Assembly: GCF_052162025.1 (NCBI RefSeq)
Contig: NZ_CP197401.1
Location: 3,906,001-3,970,000, forward strand
DNA: 64,000 nucleotides
Source of the DNA: Methylobacter sp015476545
Lineage (GTDB): Bacteria > Pseudomonadota > Gammaproteobacteria > Methylococcales > Methylomonadaceae
Reading direction: 5' to 3'
Both the position numbers and the translations under genes were made by a program. Below are positions 26,197 to 33,676 of the stretch, in pieces. The notes under the pieces were generated by a model that was not told the origin of the DNA, searched no databases, and worked only from the letters and a program-made list of their open reading frames with translations. How positions within the stretch are numbered: position 1 is the stretch's first letter; each line of letters opens with the position of its first letter.

Positions 26197-27741
26197 TTAA
26201 ACAGATTTAAGAAGCGATCTACCAGTCATTTCAACGGGTTGCTCAATGCCTAAAATAGCCAGCATAGTCGGCGCCAAATCAGACAAACTGCCGCCAGAGG
26301 CTAATGGCTTGTCGCCGCCCACATAGACCAGAGGCACTGGATTGGTAGTATGAGCGGTATGAGGCTGCCCTGTCTCTTTATCAACCATCTGTTCGATATT
26401 GCCATGATCAGCAGTCAACAACAGGCGTCCGCCCACTGTCAGCAATGCGTCCACTATGCGCTGTAATGAAGCGTCCACGGCTTCAACCGCCTTAATGGCT
26501 GCGTCGATCACGCCGGTATGCCCCACCATGTCGCAATTGGCATAGTTGCAGATTATCACATCGTATTTTCCGCCCGTAATGGCTTCCACCAAATGATCGG
26601 TCACCGCCGGCGCACTCATTTCAGGCTGCAGGTCATACGTTTTGACCTTGGGAGACGGAACTAATATTCTGTCTTCTCCAGAAAAAGGCGTATCTATGCC
26701 ACCATTCAGGAAAAAGGTGACATGTGCATATTTTTCAGTTTCAGCCAACCTTAACTGTCTCATGCCTAAATTGGACAGCACTTCTCCCAAGCTATTCTTT
26801 ATATCAATGGAAGGAAAAGCCACGTCGAAATCAAAATCCTGATGGTACTCGGTTAAAGTTGCGAAATAGCCTTTATGAGGTTCATGGCTTCTGTCAAAAG
26901 CATCAAAATTTATTTCCGTTAAAGCCCGGCTGATTTCACGCGCACGATCCGCACGGAAATTCATAAAAACAATGGAATCATCAGGGTCCAGAACTATGGG
27001 CTGATGATTGCCCCCCAAAACAGCAGTCGGGGAAACAAACTCGTCAGTTTCTCCTCTGCTATAAGCCGACTCTAAACCCTCCATGGCCGAATCGACATAA
27101 AAACTCGCCTCGCCTTTTGTGATTAAATCATAGGCGCCTTTTACGCGCTCCCAACGATTATCTCTATCCATGGCATAAAACCGTCCGGCAATCGAGGCTA
27201 TGCGTCCCACGCCCAATTCAGCAAATTTTGCTTCCAGCAATTGCAACGATGACGCGGCACTCTTAGGCGGTACATCCCGCCCATCCAAAAATGCGTGCAT
27301 ATAAATTTTACTCAAGCCGCGCCTAGCGGCGAGTTCAACCATCGCCAGAATCTGGTCCTCGTGACTGTGTACGCCGCCTGGAGACAATAAACCCAGGATG
27401 TGTAACGCCTTGTTTGACTCTTTAGCGATATCTACGGCTCGACAAAGCACTGGATTTGAAAAAAAACTGCCGTCTTTTATGGCATTATTGACCAATGATA
27501 AATCCTGAGGCACATAACGACCGCTTCCGATATGAAGATGCCCTACTTCCGAATTTCCCATTTGCTCGTCAGGCAGTCCCACGACATTTCCGGAACAATT
27601 CAGCAAAGTCATGGGATAATCGCGCTGCAGTCTATCCCAGCAGGGCGTATTAGCCATTGCAATCGCATTGTATTCTTTGTCCTGCGAATAACCGAACCCG
27701 TCAAGGATCAGTAATACCAAAGGCTTTGGCCGATTTAACAT
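26197..27741 (-). CDS. gpmI: 2,3-bisphosphoglycerate-independent phosphoglycerate mutase
   Basis: It interconverts 3- and 2-phosphoglycerate in glycolysis with Mn2+ (EC 5.4.2.12). The alkaline-phosphatase fold opens with LLILDGFGY (metal Asp), the phosphoserine nucleophile Ser64 in MGNSEVGHLHIG, HAFLDGRDVPP, the NFRADRAREI motif and the late metal sites ANCDMVGHTG and LTADHGN with HTTNPVP. Length 514 is typical. In E. coli the equivalent order is gpmM-envC. Confidence 0.97.
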   Translation of the reverse strand: MLNRPKPLVLLILDGFGYSQDKEYNAIAMANTPCWDRLQRDYPMTLLNCSGNVVGLPDEQMGNSEVGHLHIGSGRYVPQDLSLVNNAIKDGSFFSNPVLCRAVDIAKESNKALHILGLLSPGGVHSHEDQILAMVELAARRGLSKIYMHAFLDGRDVPPKSAASSLQLLEAKFAELGVGRIASIAGRFYAMDRDNRWERVKGAYDLITKGEASFYVDSAMEGLESAYSRGETDEFVSPTAVLGGNHQPIVLDPDDSIVFMNFRADRAREISRALTEINFDAFDRSHEPHKGYFATLTEYHQDFDFDVAFPSIDIKNSLGEVLSNLGMRQLRLAETEKYAHVTFFLNGGIDTPFSGEDRILVPSPKVKTYDLQPEMSAPAVTDHLVEAITGGKYDVIICNYANCDMVGHTGVIDAAIKAVEAVDASLQRIVDALLTVGGRLLLTADHGNIEQMVDKETGQPHTAHTTNPVPLVYVGGDKPLASGGSLSDLAPTMLAILGIEQPVEMTGRSLLKSV

Positions 27742-27838
27742 TCTTTATTTATCTCCGTACGCTTAAGCAGAAACTCACTGCAACCGACTGCTTTTAGACT
27801 CGCAATCAGTGGAAATGTTGTTTTGTTTCTTCATTACC

Positions 27839-27868
27839 CAAAATGATTGAAAATGGGGTATCATTTTG
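27839..27868. promoter_or_regulatory. Perfect 9-bp inverted repeat in the gpmI/regulator spacer
   Basis: CAAAATGAT (27839-27847) and ATCATTTTG (27860-27868) are separated by 12 bases, in the divergent region between gpmI and the ArsR-type gene. The symmetry fits a dimeric regulator, but the ligand is unknown. Confidence 0.35.
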
Positions 27869-27934
27869 TTAGATTTACTAATTTTTTGATTTGGCAACTT
27901 GATAAAAATTCGCAAGCAAGTCGTCATTATAGTA

Positions 27935-27956
27935 ATACACGTTAATAGATGTGTAT
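27935..27956. promoter_or_regulatory. Inverted repeat ATACAC-N10-GTGTAT upstream of the ArsR-type gene
   Basis: The 6-bp arms have the ATA...TAT ends seen in ArsR/SmtB operators and lie about 68 bases before the regulator's ATG, a good position for autorepression. Confidence 0.3.
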
Positions 27957-28023
27957 AAATAATTCTTCGTGGGTTCTTTTTTTAGAATTAGACTCAGACA
28001 ACCCAGCAACATTAAGCAGTCCT

Positions 28024-28338
28024 ATGGAAACTAAAGACGAGTACATTTTATATAATGACCCCGACATCACCAAAGCGGCGCGCTGCTTAAAGGCAATGTC
28101 GCATCCATTGCGTTTGAAAATTTTGTGCGTGCTTGGCACTAATTCAGTCAGCGTGCAAGATATTGTAGAACAGGTTGGAACCAGCCAGAGCAATATTTCC
28201 CAACATCTGGCCATTCTTCGGGAAAAAAACATTCTCGGCCATAAAAAGGAAGCCAACCGTGTTTATTACTACATCGACGACGAACGCATGCTGCAGCTTA
28301 TCAAAATGATGCAAGACGTCTTCTGTTCCATCAACTGA
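28024..28338 (+). CDS. ArsR/SmtB-family repressor with the two-cysteine pattern of persulfide sensors
   Basis: A 104-residue winged-helix dimer. The N-terminal helix segment AARCLKAMSHPLRLKILCVL, the recognition helix TSQSNISQHLAILRE and the beta-wing NRVYYYIDDERM identify the family. Cys35 in RLKILC and Cys101 in VFCSIN are 66 residues apart, the same spacing as Cys41 and Cys107 of SqrR, which form a polysulfide bridge. Metal-type CxC motifs are absent. Start: ATG at 28024; a longer frame from 27949 lacks family similarity. It precedes a membrane rhodanese, supporting a role in sulfane-sulfur response (inference). Confidence 0.82.
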   Translation: METKDEYILYNDPDITKAARCLKAMSHPLRLKILCVLGTNSVSVQDIVEQVGTSQSNISQHLAILREKNILGHKKEANRVYYYIDDERMLQLIKMMQDVFCSIN

Positions 28339-28374
28339 TTTATTTTCCTTTCATTTATTCAACACCGATTTATT

Positions 28375-28824
28375 ATGGACCGCTATTTAGAATTCATTTT
28401 AAATCACTACATCTTATCTCTTGCGCTGGCTGTAGTGACCTATTTATTAATACAGGAATTTTTTGACACGGCATTCAAAAAATTCAAGTACATTTCGCCT
28501 TTATTGGCTGTCGCCAAAATGAATGACGGCGAGGCTGTTGTTATCGATGTGCGCGAACCGAACGAGATTACTCAAGGTCATATTGAGAACGCCATCAACA
28601 CGCCTTTAAGCAAACTGCCGGAACATCTCTCAAAATTGGCGCCGCACAAGGGAAAGCCTGTTCTTATAGCCTGCCAAACTGGCGCACGCGCAGCTTCTGC
28701 CGGCAAAATACTGAGCAAGGCAGGATTTGAACAGGTATTCGTCATTACCGGCGGCATGCAGTCCTGGGAAGGCGATTATAAATTACCCATAAAGATACCC
28801 GGCAAAAATAAGGCTGCCGCCTGA
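28375..28824 (+). CDS. yibN: Membrane-anchored rhodanese (YibN type)
   Basis: Single-domain sulfurtransferase with an N-terminal membrane helix (about residues 8-27) and the rhodanese domain at about 48-140. VVIDVREPNEITQGHIENAI is the N-terminal signature and the active-site loop is Cys100-Gln-Thr-Gly-Ala-Arg. Such enzymes move sulfane sulfur between thiols. It sits between the ArsR-type regulator and secB; in E. coli yibN also lies upstream of secB-gpsA. Confidence 0.9.
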   Translation: MDRYLEFILNHYILSLALAVVTYLLIQEFFDTAFKKFKYISPLLAVAKMNDGEAVVIDVREPNEITQGHIENAINTPLSKLPEHLSKLAPHKGKPVLIACQTGARAASAGKILSKAGFEQVFVITGGMQSWEGDYKLPIKIPGKNKAAA

Positions 28825-28896
28825 TTTTTTAAGCAAACGGCTTGTGCAAACTCGTAAATTTCACGATTACTCTATAAAACTAACCAATAATTCCTC

Positions 28897-29367
28897 ATGG
28901 CCGAAGAAAATAAAACCGTAGAAAAACAATTTTCCATTCAAAAGATCTATACCAAGGATATTTCTTTCGAGACCCCAAATTCACCTAAAGTATTTATCGA
29001 GAAATGGGAGCCTTCCGTCGACTTCAATCTCAGCACGCATGTTGAAACGTTGGAGAATTCGCTTTATGAAGTAGCGCTTACCATTACCATCACCGTTAAA
29101 AGCGGCGATACAACAGCTTATCTTGTTGAAGTCAATCAGGCCGGCATTTTCGCCTTGAATGGCTTTAACGACCAGGAAATGGGCCCGATGGTTGGCAGCT
29201 TCTGCCCCAACATCCTTTTCCCTTATGCGCGGGAAGTCGTTTCCGATCTCGTGGCAAAAGGCGGTTTTCCGCAATTGCTGCTGGCGCCGGTAAACTTTGA
29301 CGCATTGTACGCACAACACCTGCAACACGTACAAAATCAAGCCCCCAGCTCTGAGTCCGTCAACTAA
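28897..29367 (+). CDS. secB: Protein-export chaperone SecB
   Basis: SecB binds unfolded precursors and hands them to SecA. The 156-residue protein has QKIYTKDISFETPNSPKVF near the N-terminus, the SecA-contact region and GGFPQLLLAPVNFDALYAQ near the C-terminus, all typical. It precedes gpsA by seven bases. Confidence 0.97.
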   Translation: MAEENKTVEKQFSIQKIYTKDISFETPNSPKVFIEKWEPSVDFNLSTHVETLENSLYEVALTITITVKSGDTTAYLVEVNQAGIFALNGFNDQEMGPMVGSFCPNILFPYAREVVSDLVAKGGFPQLLLAPVNFDALYAQHLQHVQNQAPSSESVN

Positions 29368-29374
29368 GCCGAAT

Positions 29375-30373
29375 ATGAATAAAAAAATATCTGTTCTGGG
29401 CGCCGGCTCCTGGGGAACGGCGCTTGCGATTCTGGCTGCCAGAAACGGTTGTCAAACACTGTTATGGGGCCACAATCCGGATCATATCGCAAATCTGGCA
29501 AGAGATCGGCAAAATGCCCGCTATCTGCCTGGCTTGCCTTTTCCGGAAACGCTTTCCGTGACAACGGACTTGGCTGAAGCTGCTGCATTCAGCAACCTGA
29601 TACTCGTTTCAGTGCCCAGCCATGCCTTTAAAGATACGTTGATCAAGCTCAAGTCTTATGTATCCGATGATGTAAAAATTGCCTGGGCTACCAAAGGCTT
29701 TAACCCGCAAACAGGTGCGTTACTGCATGAAATAGTGGCTGAAGTCTTTTCTGCACAAACGCCTGCAGCCGTCCTTTCAGGCCCTTCCTTTGCCCGCGAG
29801 GTTGCCGCCGATCTGCCCACCGCCGTCACGATCGCATCATTTCAGCCGAACTTCGCCAACCAATTAGCCGATATTCTGCACAGCGGCCGTTTCCGTGCCT
29901 ATACCAGTTCCGATCTGATTGGCGTGGAAGTAGGGGGAGCTGTAAAAAACGTTCTGGCTATTGCCACCGGCATTGCCGATGGTCTTGGTTTTGGCGCCAA
30001 CACACGGGCGGCCTTGATTACACGAGGCCTCACCGAAGTCATCCGCCTAGGCGTCAAACTTGGCGGCAAACAGGAAACCTTCATGGGTTTGGCTGGCTTG
30101 GGTGACCTTATTCTGACCAGCACAGACAACCAGTCCAGAAACCGGCGCTTTGGCCTGGCTTTGGGTCAAGGCAAAGACAGAGCGACGGCAACCCGGGAAA
30201 TCGGCCAGGAAATTGAAGGCGTTTCAGCCGCAAAGGAAACGTTCCTGCTGGCTCAAAAATATGGCATAGAGATGCCTATCACTGAACAGACCTATAAGGT
30301 TTTATACGAAGGATTGCCGCCACTGACGGCAGTGGAGAATCTGCTGGCGCGCGAACAAAAATCCGAGTCTTAA
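29375..30373 (+). CDS. gpsA: Glycerol-3-phosphate dehydrogenase (NAD(P)+)
   Basis: It reduces dihydroxyacetone phosphate to sn-glycerol-3-phosphate for phospholipids (EC 1.1.1.94). The Rossmann motif GAGSWGTALA lies at residues 9-18, LSGPSFAREVA follows, the catalytic Lys is in GAVKNVLAIATGIADGLGFG, and GLGDLILT and the RNRRFG motif bind the phosphate. Start: ATG at 29375 just after secB; the frame is open further upstream but those codons overlap secB. Confidence 0.97.
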   Translation: MNKKISVLGAGSWGTALAILAARNGCQTLLWGHNPDHIANLARDRQNARYLPGLPFPETLSVTTDLAEAAAFSNLILVSVPSHAFKDTLIKLKSYVSDDVKIAWATKGFNPQTGALLHEIVAEVFSAQTPAAVLSGPSFAREVAADLPTAVTIASFQPNFANQLADILHSGRFRAYTSSDLIGVEVGGAVKNVLAIATGIADGLGFGANTRAALITRGLTEVIRLGVKLGGKQETFMGLAGLGDLILTSTDNQSRNRRFGLALGQGKDRATATREIGQEIEGVSAAKETFLLAQKYGIEMPITEQTYKVLYEGLPPLTAVENLLAREQKSES

Positions 30374-30439
30374 TGCCGCCTTCACAGGAACAGCATTAAA
30401 AATCAATTGACAGTTCATCCACTGACTTTTATCGCATCG

Positions 30440-30462
30440 CCCTGCTCATCGGCTGAGCAGGG
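30440..30462. terminator. Hairpin between the convergent genes gpsA and trmL
   Basis: CCCTGCTCA and TGAGCAGGG form a 9-bp perfect stem with loop TCGGC. There is no T-run on either side, so termination is plausible but not certain. Confidence 0.5.
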
Positions 30463-30466
30463 ACCT

Positions 30467-30937
30467 CTACTTTATCAGCGCGCCTGAAAAAGACATCTGC
30501 CGCCAAGCCTCGTACAAGACAATTGATACGGTATTGGACAAATTCAGGCTCCGGCTTTCCGCCCTCATAGGCAAATACAGGCGCCTGTCGGCAGCAAGTC
30601 CCGCCAGAACAGCCTCAGGCAAACCTCTTGTCTCAGGCCCGAACAAAAAAACATCCCCGGACTGAAAAGCCGTCTCACTGTAGACTTGCCGCCCCTTGGT
30701 AGTCAGCGCAAACAAGCGCTCAGGCCTGACGCTATCCATGAAGGCGGCCAGGGAATCATGTTCCCTGACATCAACCCACTCATGATAATCGAGACCCGCA
30801 CGGCGCAGTTTTTTATCATCCAATTCAAAACCCAGCGGTTTAATCAAATGCAGTTGAACGCCCGTATTCGCGCATAAACGAATAATATTGCCGGTATTCG
30901 CAGGAATTTCCGGCTCATACAAGACGATATGAAACAT
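30467..30937 (-). CDS. trmL: tRNA (cytidine/uridine-34-2'-O)-methyltransferase
   Basis: A minimal SPOUT methyltransferase that modifies the wobble base of tRNA-Leu. The 156-residue chain has the start FHIVLYEPEIPANTGNIIRL, the knot loops LFGPETRGLP and LPMRAESRSLNLSNTVSIVL. It converges on gpsA and is one base downstream of glgP, as though in one unit with it. The secB-gpsA-trmL neighbourhood is conserved in enterobacteria. Confidence 0.95.
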   Translation of the reverse strand: MFHIVLYEPEIPANTGNIIRLCANTGVQLHLIKPLGFELDDKKLRRAGLDYHEWVDVREHDSLAAFMDSVRPERLFALTTKGRQVYSETAFQSGDVFLFGPETRGLPEAVLAGLAADRRLYLPMRAESRSLNLSNTVSIVLYEAWRQMSFSGALIK

Positions 30938-30938
30938 C

Positions 30939-33446
30939 TTAATCTTTATTGCCTACGCTGACCGGCGTCAGTTTCCAGATATTGTCATTGTAATCGGCAA
31001 TCGTCCTGTCCGTGGAAAATTTACCGCTGGCCGCGCAATTCAGGATGCTCATGCGAATCCAATGATCCTTATCCCGATAAGCATCTTCCACACGGTTCTG
31101 GGCATCGACATAGCTGCGGAAATCGGCAACAGTCTTCCACGGGTCGTGCGGACTTTTAACCGATGCAATGATATCGTCAAAGATGCCCGGTTCGAACTGG
31201 TTGAAGTGCCCGCACTCCAGCAGATTCATAACACGCTGCAGATCCTCATCCTGGCTGATGATTGAAGCAGGGTCATAATGATGGCTCAATTCTTCAATCT
31301 GCGCTTCTGTCAAACCGAACAGGAAGAAATTCTCATGCCCGACTTCTTCCCGAATTTCGATATTGGCCCCATCCAAAGTACCAATCGTCAAAGCTCCGTT
31401 CATCATGAACTTCATATTGCCGGTGCCCGAGGCTTCCTTGCCGGCCGTTGAAATCTGCTCTGACAAATCAGTACCCGGACAGATTTTTTCCATGGCCGAC
31501 ACCCGGTAATTAGGCATGAAGACCAGCTTCAGCTTATTGCCAATATCGGGATCGCTGTTGATGACATGGGAAACATTATTGATCAGCTTTATGATCTTTT
31601 TCGCCATGTAATAGCCCGGTGCGGCCTTGCCGCCGATCAACACGCAGCGATTGGTCCAGGTTGCCGTGTCACCGCGTTTAATGCGGTCATACAGATGAAT
31701 GACATGGAGTACATTCAGCAATTGACGCTTATACTCATGAATTCGCTTTACCTGCACATCAAATAAAGCATCCGCGTCCAGATCGATATCATGTTCCTGC
31801 TTTTTATAATTGATGAGCCTTTCCTTGGCATTTTGCCGGACCTGATACCAGCGTTCGCGGAACGTCTTGTCGTCGGCAAACGGCTTCAGATTTTTCAATA
31901 AAGACAAATCGGTCAACCAGCCATCGCCTATGGCTCCCGTAATCAACTGCGCCAGTTCCGGATTACAGCCCGCCAGCCAGCGGCGCGGCGTTACGCCATT
32001 GGTTTTATTGTTGAATTTCTCCGGCCAGAGCTCATAAAAGTCCCGAAACAAGCCTTGTTGCAGCAACTTTGAATGCAACTCGGCAACACCGTTGACTGAA
32101 TAGCTGCCGACTATCGCCAGATAGGCCATTCTGACCTGCTGTTGAGGGCCTTCCTCAATCAGCGACATGCGCGCCAACCGATCTATATCGCCGGGCCAAC
32201 GTGCCGATACTTCTGCCAGAAAATGGGCATTGATATCAAAAATGACTTCCATCAGGCGGGGCAATAATTGCTTGAACAAATCAACCGACCACCGCTCCAG
32301 CGCTTCCGGCAAGAGCGTGTGGTTAGTGTATGCCATCGTGTTGCGGGTAATATGCCAGGCCTCATCCCAGTCCAGGCCGTACATGTCGATCAGCAGACGC
32401 ATTAATTCCGCAACCGCTATGCTCGGATGGGTATCGTTCAATTGAAAACAATTTTTCGTCGCAAATTCCGAGAAATCGTTGCCGTGCCGTCCGACCCAGT
32501 TGGCAATCACATCCTGCAAGCTTGCCGAGGCAAGCAAGTATTGCTGGCGCAAACGCAGAACCTTGCCGTTTTCATTGGCATCGTTCGGATACAGCACCAT
32601 GGTGATATTTTCGGCCGTATTCTTGGCCGCAACCGATTCCGCATAATCGCCGGCATTGAATTCCTGCAAATCAAACTCTTCCGTTGCCGTGGCCTTCCAT
32701 AAACGCAGCGTGTTGACTGTGCCGTTCTGGTAGCCGGGAATCGGCGTATCAAACGGAACAGCCAATATGTCATGGGTATCGACCCAATAAACCTTTTTAT
32801 TGCCGAGCTCATCGGTATGGGTCTCAGTGCGTCCGCCGAATTTGATGCGATGTGTATACTCAGGACGCTCAATCTCCCAGACATTGCCGTTACGCAGCCA
32901 ATGGTCCGGTTTTTCCACCTGTTCTCCATTGACGATATCCTGGGAGAACATGCCATATTCATAACGCAAGCCATATCCGGTCACAGGCAGCTGCAATGTC
33001 GCGCAGCTGTCGATAAAACACGCCGCCAGACGCCCCAGGCCGCCATTGCCGAGACCTGCATCCGGTTCGCTGTCAATCAGTTCTTCAAGCTCCAGCCCCA
33101 ATTCATACATGGCGTTATCGACTGCATTATTAATGCCTAGATTAAGCATGGCATTGCTTAATGTACGTCCCATCAAAAACTCCATGGACAAATAGAACGC
33201 TCTTTTGCAATCCTCATCCCTGTATGCATTATAGGTTTCCTTCCAGCGCACTATAAGCCGATCGCTGACAACCATAGCCAGCGCTTCATAGGCATAATGC
33301 GGCGATTTGCAATGCTCGTCTCTGCCAAGCCTGTGCCCGTAATAATGCTTAAAATCGGCCACCAAGTGTTCTTTATCCATTCCTAAGTCCGGAAGCGTAG
33401 TAATGGCGGGAGCGGGTTTACTTTTCTTGAAACTTCTATTCGGCAT
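30939..33446 (-). CDS. glgP: Glycogen/maltodextrin phosphorylase
   Basis: It releases glucose-1-phosphate from alpha-1,4-glucans with pyridoxal phosphate (EC 2.4.1.1). The 835-residue GT35 protein has YLSMEFLMGRTLSNA, the glycine-rich EPDAGLGNGGLGRLAACFIDS loop and the PLP-Lys signature EASGTGNMKFMMNGALTIG. No other glycogen gene is adjacent, so control is separate from synthesis. The N-terminus is slightly extended and basic (KSKPAPAITTLPD). Confidence 0.96.
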   Translation of the reverse strand: MPNRSFKKSKPAPAITTLPDLGMDKEHLVADFKHYYGHRLGRDEHCKSPHYAYEALAMVVSDRLIVRWKETYNAYRDEDCKRAFYLSMEFLMGRTLSNAMLNLGINNAVDNAMYELGLELEELIDSEPDAGLGNGGLGRLAACFIDSCATLQLPVTGYGLRYEYGMFSQDIVNGEQVEKPDHWLRNGNVWEIERPEYTHRIKFGGRTETHTDELGNKKVYWVDTHDILAVPFDTPIPGYQNGTVNTLRLWKATATEEFDLQEFNAGDYAESVAAKNTAENITMVLYPNDANENGKVLRLRQQYLLASASLQDVIANWVGRHGNDFSEFATKNCFQLNDTHPSIAVAELMRLLIDMYGLDWDEAWHITRNTMAYTNHTLLPEALERWSVDLFKQLLPRLMEVIFDINAHFLAEVSARWPGDIDRLARMSLIEEGPQQQVRMAYLAIVGSYSVNGVAELHSKLLQQGLFRDFYELWPEKFNNKTNGVTPRRWLAGCNPELAQLITGAIGDGWLTDLSLLKNLKPFADDKTFRERWYQVRQNAKERLINYKKQEHDIDLDADALFDVQVKRIHEYKRQLLNVLHVIHLYDRIKRGDTATWTNRCVLIGGKAAPGYYMAKKIIKLINNVSHVINSDPDIGNKLKLVFMPNYRVSAMEKICPGTDLSEQISTAGKEASGTGNMKFMMNGALTIGTLDGANIEIREEVGHENFFLFGLTEAQIEELSHHYDPASIISQDEDLQRVMNLLECGHFNQFEPGIFDDIIASVKSPHDPWKTVADFRSYVDAQNRVEDAYRDKDHWIRMSILNCAASGKFSTDRTIADYNDNIWKLTPVSVGNKD

Positions 33447-33583
33447 AATTCTTAATACTTGAGGAATTTATATGAAATCGATGTTAACCATTAAACACAC
33501 CCTGATCAAGCCTCGGCCTCATGGGCATGGTTATTTTTAAGGGATTTTTCAGATCAGCAGGAGCTTAGCTATTTATAACAAAA

Positions 33584-33640
33584 TGGCCGGAGAACCCGGT
33601 AATATGTTATTCGAACACATTATCCCGGGTTCTCCGGCCA
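33584..33640 (-). terminator. Long hairpin terminator after secA
   Basis: TGGCCGGAGAACCCGG and CCGGGTTCTCCGGCCA form a 16-bp stem, extended inward by a near-perfect AT-rich arm around ATTCG. On the minus strand it ends with TTTTGTT, 37 bases after the secA stop. Confidence 0.8.
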
Positions 33641-33676
33641 GTTTGCCTAACTGCCGGAAGCGGTTTATCTAAAGAA

